DNA of 64,000 nt from Neoroseomonas lacus (GTDB lineage Bacteria > Pseudomonadota > Alphaproteobacteria > Acetobacterales > Acetobacteraceae), in contig NZ_BMKW01000006.1 in NCBI RefSeq assembly GCF_014644535.1, positions 124,001 to 188,000 on the forward strand, written 5' to 3'. Under the pieces are notes generated by a model. It ran no database searches and had not been told where the DNA came from. It saw only the letters and a program-made list of their open reading frames with translations. How positions within the stretch are numbered: the first letter of the stretch is position 1; each line of letters begins with the position of its first letter. The position numbers and the translations under genes were made by a program. Below are positions 35,695 to 43,685 of the stretch, piece by piece.

Positions 35695-36705
35695 ATGAAG
35701 GATGACAAGGCCGGAACGCCTGGATCGGCATGCCCCGCGCGCAGGCGGGCCGTGCTGGCCGCGGGATTGTGCGGCGCGTTGGCAACGCCGGCTCTGGCAC
35801 AGCCAGCCTGGCCGTCGCGACCGATCCGATGGATCGTCGGCTTCGCCCCTGGCGGTGTGGGCGACCTGACCACGCGCCTCGTCGCGGCCAAGCTCGGCAT
35901 GGCACTCGGCCAGACCGTGGTCGTGGAGAACCGCCCAAGCGCCGGCGGCATCGTCGCGGCCGAAACCGTGGCGCGCGCCGCCCCCGACGGCCACACGCTG
36001 CTGCTGCTGACAACCACCGATGCGACGGCAAGCGCCATCTACCAGCGCCTGTCCTACGACATCATGCGCGACCTGGAATTCGTCGGGCAGATGTCCTTCT
36101 TCGACCATGCGCTGGTGACGAGTGCCAATTCGCCCTATCGCACGCTGGACGATGTGATCGCCGCGGCGCGGGCGCGGCCCGGCAGCATCAATCTTGGCTC
36201 CATTGCGGTGGGCAATGCGCAGCACCTGGGCGCGGAGCTGTTCCGCAGCATGACGCGCACCGACTTGGTGATCGTGCCCTATCGCAGCACGCCGGATCTG
36301 CTGAATGCGACGGCGACCGGCGATGTGCAACTCGCCTCGGAGATCCTGGCACCGGTGCTGCCGCAGGCCACGGGCGGCCGGTTGCGGGTGTTGGCCGTCG
36401 CGGCACCGCAGCGCTTCGCCGGCCTGCCCGAGGTGCCGACGGCGGAGGAGGCCGGCGTGCCCGGCTACGTCGTCCGGTCATGGAACGGCATTGCCGTGCC
36501 GGCGCGCACGCCACGGCCCATCGTGGACCGGCTGAACGCTGAGCTGCTGCGGACCGTCGCGCTGCCGGATATCCGCGAGAAGATGCTCGAACTGGGCGTG
36601 CAGCCCGTCACGACCACCACGCCCGAGAGCTTCCGCGCCTATGTCGCGCAGGAGCATGCGCGCTGGTCGCAGGTGGTGACACAGGCCGACATACCACGCC
36701 AATGA
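35695..36705 (+). CDS. Bug/TctC-family solute-binding protein (second of a tandem pair)
   Basis: 336-residue sister of the preceding protein, with its own signal (ARRRAVLAAGLCGALATPAL). Marks: IRWIVGFAPGGVGDLTTR, VVVENRPSAGGIVAAET and VRSWNGIAVPARTPRP. GAGGAGGAAG is about 7 nt before the ATG, a stronger ribosome site than its neighbour's. Retention of two copies suggests either two related ligands or dosage. Confidence 0.9.
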   Translation: MKDDKAGTPGSACPARRRAVLAAGLCGALATPALAQPAWPSRPIRWIVGFAPGGVGDLTTRLVAAKLGMALGQTVVVENRPSAGGIVAAETVARAAPDGHTLLLLTTTDATASAIYQRLSYDIMRDLEFVGQMSFFDHALVTSANSPYRTLDDVIAAARARPGSINLGSIAVGNAQHLGAELFRSMTRTDLVIVPYRSTPDLLNATATGDVQLASEILAPVLPQATGGRLRVLAVAAPQRFAGLPEVPTAEEAGVPGYVVRSWNGIAVPARTPRPIVDRLNAELLRTVALPDIREKMLELGVQPVTTTTPESFRAYVAQEHARWSQVVTQADIPRQ

Positions 36706-36755
36706 CGTTGGGCAGGCCGCACGCCGCCCTCGATGCCGACCAGGAGTGAATTTCG

Positions 36756-37664
36756 ATGTATGACGCTTCCGACCCGCGTGCGGCACTTGCAGGCACGCCG
36801 AAGACCCAGCCTGCCGCGACGGAATTCGCCGGCGCCGAGATCGCCCGCTTCTACGAGGAACCACCGCAGGAAAGTGGCCCGGAGGGCCGTACCTGGTACG
36901 TGCGCGGCCAGAACTTCCTGATCGCCTATACGCGTGCGGCACCCGGTGCCGTGTTGTCCCGTGCCGTGCAGCCCGACGAGTATGTGGTTCTGCTGCAGGA
37001 TTCCGGAACATCGGTGATCATCGAGGCGGGTGGGCAGCGGGAGGAGGTTCCCGGCTATTCGCTGGCGGTGGTGCCACCGGGGGCGAGCAGCGTCACCGTG
37101 CCCAAGGGCGGCGAGGTGGTGCGCATCTTCAGCACGCAATCCAAGGATCTCGCGGCGCGCTGCGTCAATGCATCCTCCTATGCCACGCCGCATCCGAACT
37201 TGCCGTCCTATGCGCCCTGGCCGGCGCCGCGCGGCGGATACCGCATCCGCGCCTACAGCCTCGATGTGGCCCCGGCGCCGGGTCGGTTCGGTCGCATCTT
37301 CCGCTGCTCCACGCTGATGGTAAACATCATCGACCCCTACGAGGGGCCGCGCGATGTCCGGAAGCTCTCGCCGCACCACCATGATGATTTCGAGCAGGGC
37401 TCGCTGGCGCTGGGGGGCGCTTTCGTCCACCACCTGCGCTGGCCGTGGACGGTGGACATGACGCAGTGGCGGGAGGATCTCGCCGCCCATTGCGCGGCAC
37501 CCTCCGTCTGCGTGATCCCGCCGCCGTCGATCCACACCAGCCGCGGCGTCGACACGGGCGTGAACCAGCTGATCGATATCTTCGCCCCGCCCCGCATGGA
37601 TTTCTCGGAGAAGCCGGGTTGGGTGCTGAACGCCGACGACTATCCGATGCCCGGTCAGGGCTGA
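36756..37664 (+). CDS. Cupin-fold protein, catabolic operon member of unknown activity
   Basis: 302 residues without a signal peptide. The N-terminal half (VQPDEYVVLLQDSGTSVIIE ... VPPGASSVTVPKGGEVVRIF) and the C-terminal half (LSPHHHDDFEQGSLALGG, with candidate metal ligands His and Glu) both read as double-stranded beta-helix cupin units, so a bicupin is likely. AGGAG lies 10 nt upstream. Placed between the Bug pair and the DUF6282 hydrolase. Could be an isomerase or a dioxygenase; I do not recognise a characterised relative. Confidence 0.65.
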   Translation: MYDASDPRAALAGTPKTQPAATEFAGAEIARFYEEPPQESGPEGRTWYVRGQNFLIAYTRAAPGAVLSRAVQPDEYVVLLQDSGTSVIIEAGGQREEVPGYSLAVVPPGASSVTVPKGGEVVRIFSTQSKDLAARCVNASSYATPHPNLPSYAPWPAPRGGYRIRAYSLDVAPAPGRFGRIFRCSTLMVNIIDPYEGPRDVRKLSPHHHDDFEQGSLALGGAFVHHLRWPWTVDMTQWREDLAAHCAAPSVCVIPPPSIHTSRGVDTGVNQLIDIFAPPRMDFSEKPGWVLNADDYPMPGQG

Positions 37665-37698
37665 GTCCGCGTCCCACGACAAGCGCCCGGAGCCGAGC

Positions 37699-38634
37699 AT
37701 GTCCGCCACCGATACCATCGAAGCCCGCATCGACCGTATCCTGATCGGTGCCATCGACCCGCACGTGCATTCCGGCCCGTCCATCGCGCCGCGCGCCATC
37801 GATCATCTGGAATTGGCGCGCGAATACGAGAAGGCAGGCTTCGCTGCGGTGATCACCAAGGATCACGACTACAGCGGCGTGATGACCGCCGCGTTGATTG
37901 CGCGCCACAATCCCGATCTGCGCACCAAGGTCTATTCCAGCCTGGTGCTGAACAATGTGGTGGGCGGCATGAATCCCTATGCCGTCGAGCATCATGCCGC
38001 GATGGGCGGCAAGATCGTGTTCATGCCGACGCTGGCGGCGGAGAATCACCTGCGTTGGGAGAAGACCTCCAACTGGTCACATCCCGCCTCGACCCAGAAG
38101 ATGCGGCCCGCCGCGCCGGTGCCTGTCCTCGATGCGGACGGTAAGGTGCGTGACGATGTGAAGGAGGTGCTGGACATCGTCGCCCGAACCGACATGGCGC
38201 TGGCGAGCGGCCACATTCACGTCAGCGAGACCTGGCGGGTTTTCGAGGAAGCTCAGCGTCGCGGCGTGAAGCGCCTGGTCTTCACCCATCCGGAGGAGAT
38301 CGTCGGCGCCAGCCTGAACGACGTACGTGGCATTGCGGCGATGGGTGCCTTCGTCGAGCATTCCATCTGCATGTTCATCCAGGGATCGAAGTTCAAGGTT
38401 TGCGAAGAAGAGTCGCTGCGCGGCCAGATCGACGCGGCGGGCATCGGGCAGACGATCCTTGCCTCCGACCTTGGCCAGACCGGGACGCTGACGCCACTCG
38501 AAGGGCTGCGGCGTGGCGTGCGGCTGTGCCTGGATCTCGGCTACCAGGACGAGGATATCCGTCGGATGGTCTCGACCAACGCCGCACGGGCCTTCGGGCT
38601 CGAGGCGGATCTGGCGGCGGCGACCGCGGGCTGA
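37699..38634 (+). CDS. DUF6282 family metallo-hydrolase (amidohydrolase-like)
   Basis: 311 residues resembling the metal-dependent TIM-barrel amidohydrolases. Candidate ligands: His22 and His24 in DPHVHSGPS, His in ASGHIHVSE, His in FTHPEEIVG, and an Asp in ILASDLGQTG. The spacing fits a mono- or binuclear hydrolase site. Members of DUF6282 are annotated as hypothetical, so the reaction is unknown; ring-opening of a lactone or cyclic amide would suit the context. Last gene of the operon; a GC hairpin follows. Confidence 0.72.
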   Translation: MSATDTIEARIDRILIGAIDPHVHSGPSIAPRAIDHLELAREYEKAGFAAVITKDHDYSGVMTAALIARHNPDLRTKVYSSLVLNNVVGGMNPYAVEHHAAMGGKIVFMPTLAAENHLRWEKTSNWSHPASTQKMRPAAPVPVLDADGKVRDDVKEVLDIVARTDMALASGHIHVSETWRVFEEAQRRGVKRLVFTHPEEIVGASLNDVRGIAAMGAFVEHSICMFIQGSKFKVCEEESLRGQIDAAGIGQTILASDLGQTGTLTPLEGLRRGVRLCLDLGYQDEDIRRMVSTNAARAFGLEADLAAATAG

Positions 38635-38641
38635 CGCAACC

Positions 38642-38669
38642 GCGGCGCGCCCCTGACCGGACGCGCCGC
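38642..38669 (+). terminator. Hairpin after the DUF6282 gene
   Basis: GCGGCGCG / CGCGCCGC, an 8-bp perfect stem with a 12-nt loop starting 8 nt after the stop. No T run. Position at the end of the operon is the support. Confidence 0.45.
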
Positions 38670-38880
38670 TGACGTGCCTATCCCTTCCGGACGTTGTGGA
38701 AGGCCGGATGCCCCTGCAGGATGCCCGTGACATTGTTGCGATAAGCGGTGTTCTGCCGTCGCTCCTCTCGTTGGGGGCGTAGATTGTCAATCGGCAGGGA
38801 AATGGGATTCTGCATCGGCGTTGAAATGGGGACCCCTGATTGATGTGCTGATACGCGCTGCAGAGGCTTGATGAGAAGGC

Positions 38881-38980
38881 TCAGGCGCGGTTCTTGAATC
38901 GCCAGCTCTCGGTGCCGGTCTCGATATTGTCGCCGTGACGCATCAGACGATCCAGCAGGGCTGTGGCATCTTGACGTCTC
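38881..38980 (-). pseudogene. istB: istB helper ATPase, C-terminal fragment with frameshift
   Basis: GDVKM followed, after a one-base frameshift, by TALLDRLMRHGDNIETG and TESWRFKNRA then stop. This is the C-terminal end of the IS21 IstB helper. Everything upstream of GDVKM is absent, since istA fuses straight to it. Confidence 0.8.
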
Positions 38981-39400
38981 CCAGCCCGACGCCAGCGTGC
39001 AAGCAACGGGATGGACCAGATGGTGGCTCCACATCTGCAGGAAACGCCCGTCGTAGGTGCGATCCCGCCATGCCAGGATCGCATCCATCGCGGTCCGTAT
39101 GTTGTCGTAGATGCCGTGCGTGCAGGTGCCGCGAAAGAGCGCGAAGGCCCTGTCGTGCACGTCGAACACCATCTCCTGCGTCTCGCGCGGGTGGGCGCGG
39201 ACGAACATCATCCGGCTGTGACACAGCCGGACATGCGCCACCTACACCGTCACCGTGGTGCCGCCGATCAGCACCACCTCACGGCTCCAGTCGAACTGAT
39301 ACGCATCACCCGGCGCGAAACTCAGCGGCACGAATGCTGACGCTGGCGTCCATGCGCGCAATTGCGCCCATCCCCGTGCATCGTGTCGCGCCGTGTCTCT
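38978..39400 (-). pseudogene. istA: istA transposase fragment (internal piece, nonsense mutation)
   Basis: Minus-strand sequence reads FVPLSFAPGDAYQFDWS ... TVTV[stop]VAHVRLCHSRMMFVRAHP ... MVFDVHDRAFALFRGTCTHG ... VACTLASGW, the conserved central part of IS21 IstA. The TAG at 39242-39244 replaces a lysine codon, so the reading frame is broken. The N-terminal region (helix-turn-helix part) is missing, and the C-terminal third was deleted, joining directly to istB. Similarity begins near 39394. Confidence 0.85.
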
Positions 39401-39517
39401 CCTACCTTCTTTCGTCGGTACAAGTCTTTTTGGGGGGGCTATGCAAGCCTGGAGGCGTGAGGCAAGGGCAGCCCCGCTGCCGCCGCATCTCCACGGGATC
39501 CGATTGAATGCCAATCC

Positions 39518-39967
39518 CTATGCTCGTTCAGCCTCCTCAAGCATCTCGCGCACGGACCGGGTCGCGACTGCATAGCCTCTCGCGCCCAGGCCCGCGATCA
39601 CGGCGGTCGCGGCTGCCGAGATCAGCGAATGGTGGTAGATCGCCTCGCGCTTGTGGATGTTCGAGATGTGCAGCTCGATGATCACGCCGCGGAACATTTT
39701 CAGCGCATCCAGCACGGGGATCGAGCGGAAGGTCAGCCCCGCGGGGTTGATCACGATGCCGCCGGTCTCCTCGTCGATCGCCTCGTGGATCCACTCGACG
39801 AGCTGTCCTTCCCAGTTGGTCTGGCGGAAGACGATTGCGTAGTCGCCGGCCTCGGCTCGGCACATGGCTTCGACCTCCGCGAGCGTCGTGCGGCCGTAGA
39901 TTTCCGGCTCGCGCTTGCCGAGGCGATTGAGATTCGGTCCGTTCAGCACATGGATGGCGCGCGGCAT
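39518..39967 (-). CDS. Type II dehydroquinase-like protein (AroQ paralogue with altered active site)
   Basis: 149-residue flavodoxin-like dodecameric-enzyme fold. The family residues present are Asn12 (LNGPNLN), Arg19 and Tyr24 (GKREPEIYG), Asn74 (INPAG) and the general acid His100 (ELHISNIHKRE). Two positions that bind dehydroquinate are changed: the usual THTS histidine is Phe80 (LTFRS), and the arginine of EFRxHS is Tyr111 (IYHHS). So it may act on a different ring acid, or be a non-catalytic member. Start 39967 is set by GGAGGA. It is 36 nt downstream of the TRAP permease gene on the same strand, so the imported substrate is the likely target. Confidence 0.8.
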   Translation of the reverse strand: MPRAIHVLNGPNLNRLGKREPEIYGRTTLAEVEAMCRAEAGDYAIVFRQTNWEGQLVEWIHEAIDEETGGIVINPAGLTFRSIPVLDALKMFRGVIIELHISNIHKREAIYHHSLISAAATAVIAGLGARGYAVATRSVREMLEEAERA

Positions 39968-40003
39968 GGCGGTTCCTCCGATCATCGTCGATCTGTCGGC
40001 ACG

Positions 40004-41305
40004 TCAGCCCTGGTAGCCGAGCTGTCGCGGAAGCCAGAGCACGAGCTCCGGCACGTAGGTAATCATCGCCAGCGCCACCACCATCGCGGCGAGGAAGGGT
40101 AGCGTATCGCGCACCACGGCCATGAGGGGCTGCCCGGACAGCTTGGCGCAGATGAACAGCAGCAGCCCGTATGGCGGCGTGATCAGGCCGATCATGATGT
40201 TCACCACCACGACCACGCCGAAATGCACCATGTCGATGCCGAGCGCCTGCGCCGTCGGCACCAGCACGGGCACCACCACCAGCAGGATGGTGCTGCCTTC
40301 CATCAGGCAGCCCAGCACGAGCAGGATCACGTTTACCACCAGGAGAAACTCCCGCGGCGACATCTCCCAGCCCGCCAGGATGCCGCGCACCGTGTTCGGC
40401 ACGTTCTCGCTCGTGATGACGTAGTTCAGTGCGAGGGCGCCGGCGATCAGCATGCCGATCGCCGCGGTGGCGCGCGCGCTCTCCCGCACCGCCTGCCATG
40501 TCTGCGCCAGCGTCAGGCTGCGGTAGAACAGCGCGGCGATCAGCCATGCATAGGCGGCGGCGACGGCCGCGGCTTCGGTCGGCGTCATCACGCCGCCATA
40601 GATTCCACCGAGCAGGATCACCGGCATCAGCAGTGCCGGCAGCGCCTCCAGCGTCAGGCGGGGAAACTCGCTCAGCGGCACGCGCTCGGCGACCGGGAAG
40701 TCGTGGCGATGGGCCATCCAGGTATTGATGCCCATCTGCGCGATCGCCATCAGAAGGCCGGGGATCACGCCGCCCAGGAACAGGTAGCCGATCGAGGTAT
40801 CGGCGACGAGCGCATACAGCACCATCGGGATCGACGGCGGGATGATTGGCCCGATTACCGCCGTCACCGCGGTCAGCGCGGCGGCGTAGCTCGCCGGATA
40901 GGCGCCGTCCTTGGTCATCATGTCGATCTGCACCTTGCCGCTGCCCGCGGCATCGGCGATGGCGGATCCGGACATGCCGGCGAAGATCATGCTCTGCACC
41001 ACGTTGACGTGACCGAGCCCGCCGCGGAACCGCCCGACCAGGAGGTTGCAGAAGCGCAGCAGCCGGTCCGTCAGGCTGCCCGCATTCATCAGCCCGGCTG
41101 AGAAGATGAACAGCGGCACGGCGAGCAGCACGTAGCTGCCGTTGAGCCCGTTCAACATCTGCTCCGCCGCGACGGACATATCCTGCCCGGACACGCCGAG
41201 ATAGACGATCGTGGCCGTGATCATCGCGAGCCCTATTGGCAGGCCAAGCAGCGACAGCGCGAGCAGCGCGATCATCGCGAGCGTGAACGGATCGTACAGG
41301 TTCAT
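40004..41305 (-). CDS. dctM: TRAP transporter large permease (DctM type)
   Basis: 433-residue inner-membrane protein with about 12 hydrophobic helices, e.g. FTLAMIALLALSLLGLPIG at residue 7 and VVVVNIMIGLITPPYGLLLF near 370. GMSGSAIADAAGSG is the typical substrate-region loop of DctM. Powered by an ion gradient and fed by the binding protein DctP. Its ATG overlaps the dctQ stop (ATGA). Upstream gene order dctP-dctQ-dctM is canonical. Confidence 0.93.
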   Translation of the reverse strand: MNLYDPFTLAMIALLALSLLGLPIGLAMITATIVYLGVSGQDMSVAAEQMLNGLNGSYVLLAVPLFIFSAGLMNAGSLTDRLLRFCNLLVGRFRGGLGHVNVVQSMIFAGMSGSAIADAAGSGKVQIDMMTKDGAYPASYAAALTAVTAVIGPIIPPSIPMVLYALVADTSIGYLFLGGVIPGLLMAIAQMGINTWMAHRHDFPVAERVPLSEFPRLTLEALPALLMPVILLGGIYGGVMTPTEAAAVAAAYAWLIAALFYRSLTLAQTWQAVRESARATAAIGMLIAGALALNYVITSENVPNTVRGILAGWEMSPREFLLVVNVILLVLGCLMEGSTILLVVVPVLVPTAQALGIDMVHFGVVVVVNIMIGLITPPYGLLLFICAKLSGQPLMAVVRDTLPFLAAMVVALAMITYVPELVLWLPRQLGYQG

Positions 41306-41778
41306 GCGCCACCCCCGAGGATGCGGCGCCCCGTCAGCACGCGCCAGATCGTGGCGGCATGGCGGATGATCGTAGCCACGGCGAAGATCAAGTAGACCGA
41401 GTACAGGATATCGAAGCGGATGCCGAGATAGGCCGACTTCTCGACCTTCATGAAGGTGACGTAGTCCACCATCGCAGGCAGGGACCCGGCGAAGACGATG
41501 ACCACCACGGTGCTGGTGATCCCGTCAGCGATCCGGCGCAGCGGCCCCGACATCGCGCCGTAGATGATGTCGAAGCGAATCTCCTCATCGTCGCGCAGCA
41601 CCAGCCCTGCGCCCCAGAGGATCCCCCACACCCAGCAGAGGGTCGACAGCTCGGCCGTCCAGCTCAGAGGCGCATTCAGTACGTAGCGCGTCACGATCTG
41701 GAGCATGAAGGCGACGAACATCACGGCCAGCAGCGCGGAGAGCACATCCTCCGCGCGGCGGCCCAACCAGCCGGTCAT
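41302..41778 (-). CDS. dctQ: TRAP transporter small permease (DctQ type)
   Basis: 158-residue membrane protein with four hydrophobic segments, from residue 12 (VLSALLAVMFVAFMLQIVTR) to the C-terminal ILYSVYLIFAVATIIRH. ELSTLCWVWGILWGAGLVLR matches the DctQ second helix. ATG 41778 chosen: it comes 12 nt after the dctP stop and begins at the first helix region. Supports the large permease in solute uptake. Confidence 0.9.
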   Translation of the reverse strand: MTGWLGRRAEDVLSALLAVMFVAFMLQIVTRYVLNAPLSWTAELSTLCWVWGILWGAGLVLRDDEEIRFDIIYGAMSGPLRRIADGITSTVVVIVFAGSLPAMVDYVTFMKVEKSAYLGIRFDILYSVYLIFAVATIIRHAATIWRVLTGRRILGGGA

Positions 41779-41789
41779 CGGGCCGGGGA

Positions 41790-42779
41790 TCAGCGGATCG
41801 CGTTGATGCGGTCGAGGATGCCCGGCGGCCAGCTCTGCGACTGGCTGGAGGCGAGGTAGCGGCGCTGCGCCTCGGTGCGGAATGCGTCGACATTCGGCGC
41901 ATAGACCTCGAGGCCCTGCGCCTTGAAGAAGTCCACGCATTCCTGTTCCTGCACCAAGTGCCGCCGCGTGCTCTCTGCGATCGCCTTGTCGGCCGCGGCC
42001 TGGATGGCGCTGCGCTGCGCCGCCGTCAGCCCGTCCCAGAAGCGGGAGGAAACCGAGAGCAGGTCATAGGCGACGAGGTGGCTGGTCAGCACGAACTGCG
42101 TCGTCACCTCGTGGAAACGCATGGTGCGGCTGGCCGGCAGTGGATTGTCCTGTCCGTCCACCGTGCCCGACTGAAGCGCGGTGTAGAGCTCGGCGAAGGC
42201 GACGGGGGTCGGGTTGGCGCCGAGCGCCTCGCCGAGGAACTGCCAGGTCTCGCCCGGCGGCATGCGAAGCTTGATGCCGGCCATGTCGGCCGGCGTGGTG
42301 ATGCGCCGCCGCGGCTTCAGGTTCACGTGCCGTGTGCCGAAATAGAGCGGCCCGAGGATCTGCACGTTGAGTTGGTCGCGCGCCATCTTCTTGAATTCCT
42401 CACCGACCGGGCTGGCGAAGACCTTGCTCATGTGATCGACGTCGCGGAACAGATAGGCCGAGGCCATCACGGACCAGGCCGGGATCTGGCGGGAGAAGTC
42501 CTGCGGGGCGAGGTTCGCCATCTCGACATTGCCGCGCTGGATGGCGACGAGCTCCGTGCCCTGGCGGAACAGCGTCGCGTTCAGGTGCAGCTCGATGTCG
42601 AAGTCGCCGGCGAGGTCACGCTGGAAGCCGCGCATCGCATCGGCGCGGATATCCTGGTCGGAAAAGACGGCGGTGAAGCGGATCCGGCGCCTGGCCTGGG
42701 CGTGGGCGGGCAGGGCGGGAGCCGCCAAGGTGGCGGCCGCGGCCGTCAGGACGGAGCGACGTCCGGTGTGCGATCGCAT
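41790..42779 (-). CDS. dctP: TRAP transporter substrate-binding protein (DctP type)
   Basis: 329-residue periplasmic receptor with a twin-arginine-type leader (GRRSVLTAAAATLAAPALPA). Mature-domain marks: VEMANLAPQDFSRQIPAWSV, KPRRRITTPADMAGIKLRMP (the ligand-anchor region) and LQSGTVDGQDNPLPASRTM. Ligand carboxylate anchoring by an arginine is likely in IKLRMP. AAGGAAA lies upstream. First gene of the operon and divergent from the two GntR genes. Ligand is probably an organic acid. Confidence 0.92.
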   Translation of the reverse strand: MRSHTGRRSVLTAAAATLAAPALPAHAQARRRIRFTAVFSDQDIRADAMRGFQRDLAGDFDIELHLNATLFRQGTELVAIQRGNVEMANLAPQDFSRQIPAWSVMASAYLFRDVDHMSKVFASPVGEEFKKMARDQLNVQILGPLYFGTRHVNLKPRRRITTPADMAGIKLRMPPGETWQFLGEALGANPTPVAFAELYTALQSGTVDGQDNPLPASRTMRFHEVTTQFVLTSHLVAYDLLSVSSRFWDGLTAAQRSAIQAAADKAIAESTRRHLVQEQECVDFFKAQGLEVYAPNVDAFRTEAQRRYLASSQSQSWPPGILDRINAIR

Positions 42780-42884
42780 GGGTGTTTCCTTCCCTGGACT
42801 TTGTCCTTGGCCGCGTGGCGGCGTGCGGCTGACGCTAGGGGAGGCAGGTCGGGCGGATCAATAGAGATTCGATGGATCATCCGA

Positions 42885-42898
42885 GATTTTGTGAAATC
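42885..42898. promoter_or_regulatory. GATTT-TGTG-AAATC dyad between dctP and the GntR genes
   Basis: Five-base arms around TGTG, in an AT-richer stretch of the 162-nt divergent region, 44 nt before the first GntR ATG. A direct repeat GGATCA (42855 and 42874) lies beside it. FCD-type GntR proteins bind short dyads of this kind. Confidence 0.45.
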
Positions 42899-42941
42899 AC
42901 GGCTATTGCGTTGCCGCCGGCACCTCGCCGATAGTGGCGTC

Positions 42942-43685
42942 ATGGCGCCAGCACCTGACAATGAGGAAACCCCGGGGGAGGCGGCGTATCGTCGCATCCG
43001 GACCGATGTCGTGCTCGGCCGCCTGGCGCCAGGCCGGAAGCTTGGTCTCGACGGTTTGCGCGAGATCTACGGCGTCGCCGTCGGGACGCTGCGGGAAGCC
43101 CTGTTCCGCCTCGCCTCTGAAGGCCTGGTGCTGGCCGAAGGGCAACGCGGCTTCGCCGTTGCGACGGTCTCGCCGGAGGATTTCCGCGAGGTCGCGGACC
43201 TCCGTCTCCTGCTGGAATGCCATGCCGTGGCGGGTTCTTTTGCGGCCGGCGACCTCGATTGGGAAGGCGGGGTGGTGGCCGCGCACCACAAGCTCGCGAC
43301 ATTGGAGCGACGCCTGCTCACCGGCGAACCGGCCGATGCAGCGCAATGGAAGCGCTACGACCGCGAGTTCCACCAGGCGCTGATCGCCGCCTGTGGATCG
43401 GCGACGCTGCTCGAAACCTACGCCGCGGCTTATGACCGCTTCCTGCGCTACCAGATGGTGGCGGTGGTGTTCCGTGGCGCCGTGGCGGCGGAGCAGCATG
43501 CGGCGCTGCTCGACGCCGCGCTGGCTCGCGCCGCGCCGCGCGCGCAACACATCCTGTGCGAGCATGTCGAGGGTTGCGTCGAGCATGTCGTGCGCGCCGG
43601 GACCCTGGCGCCCTTCGCCGGGCAGCCGCGCAGGACACGTCAGACGGCGGCCGCGCCCACCCGGGCGATGAGCGGTGGCCGGTGA
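42942..43685 (+). CDS. GntR-family regulator, FCD effector domain (first of a tandem pair)
   Basis: 247 residues. Winged helix at 12-75 (AAYRRIRTDVVLGRLAPGRK ... VAVGTLREALFRLASEGLVL), then the all-helical FCD domain with candidate metal-binding residues in DREFHQALIAACGS and the later HAALLDAAL segment. Divergent from the TRAP operon. Its stop overlaps the start of the next GntR gene (GTGA), and the two share the segments GRLAPGRKLGLDGLREIYGV and GVLAPGRKLTLDRLRETYGV, so they arose by tandem duplication. Confidence 0.9.
   Translation: MAPAPDNEETPGEAAYRRIRTDVVLGRLAPGRKLGLDGLREIYGVAVGTLREALFRLASEGLVLAEGQRGFAVATVSPEDFREVADLRLLLECHAVAGSFAAGDLDWEGGVVAAHHKLATLERRLLTGEPADAAQWKRYDREFHQALIAACGSATLLETYAAAYDRFLRYQMVAVVFRGAVAAEQHAALLDAALARAAPRAQHILCEHVEGCVEHVVRAGTLAPFAGQPRRTRQTAAAPTRAMSGGR

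Larger units (their letters stand above)
38785..39400 (-). mobile_element. Remnant of an IS21-family insertion sequence
   Basis: About 0.6 kb is left of an element that is normally near 2.5 kb. Minus-strand istA and istB fragments lie next to each other after a large internal deletion. The end nearest 38785 carries two related copies, ATCGGCAGGGAAATGGG (38790-38806) and ATCGGCGTTGAAATGGG (38814-38830), matching the multiple terminal repeats of IS21 elements, with TGTCAA at 38785 as the possible tip. The other end is lost near 39400. The flanking sequence 38678-38784 and 39401-39517 holds no gene I recognise. Defective, not mobile by itself. Confidence 0.8.

Noticed and set aside
38678..39241. 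A 187-residue hypothetical protein
   Set aside because: Its first part is IS21 IstA and its later part a frame-shifted istB end; it is better explained as a decayed transposase than as a gene.
39518..39967. Housekeeping aroQ
   Set aside because: Two substrate residues are altered and the neighbours are transport genes, so a shikimate biosynthesis assignment is not safe.
39537..41312. 591-residue open frame overlapping dctM and the AroQ-like gene
   Set aside because: It is an arginine-rich alternative frame over two well-supported genes; the dctM frame shows hydrophobic helices, this one does not.
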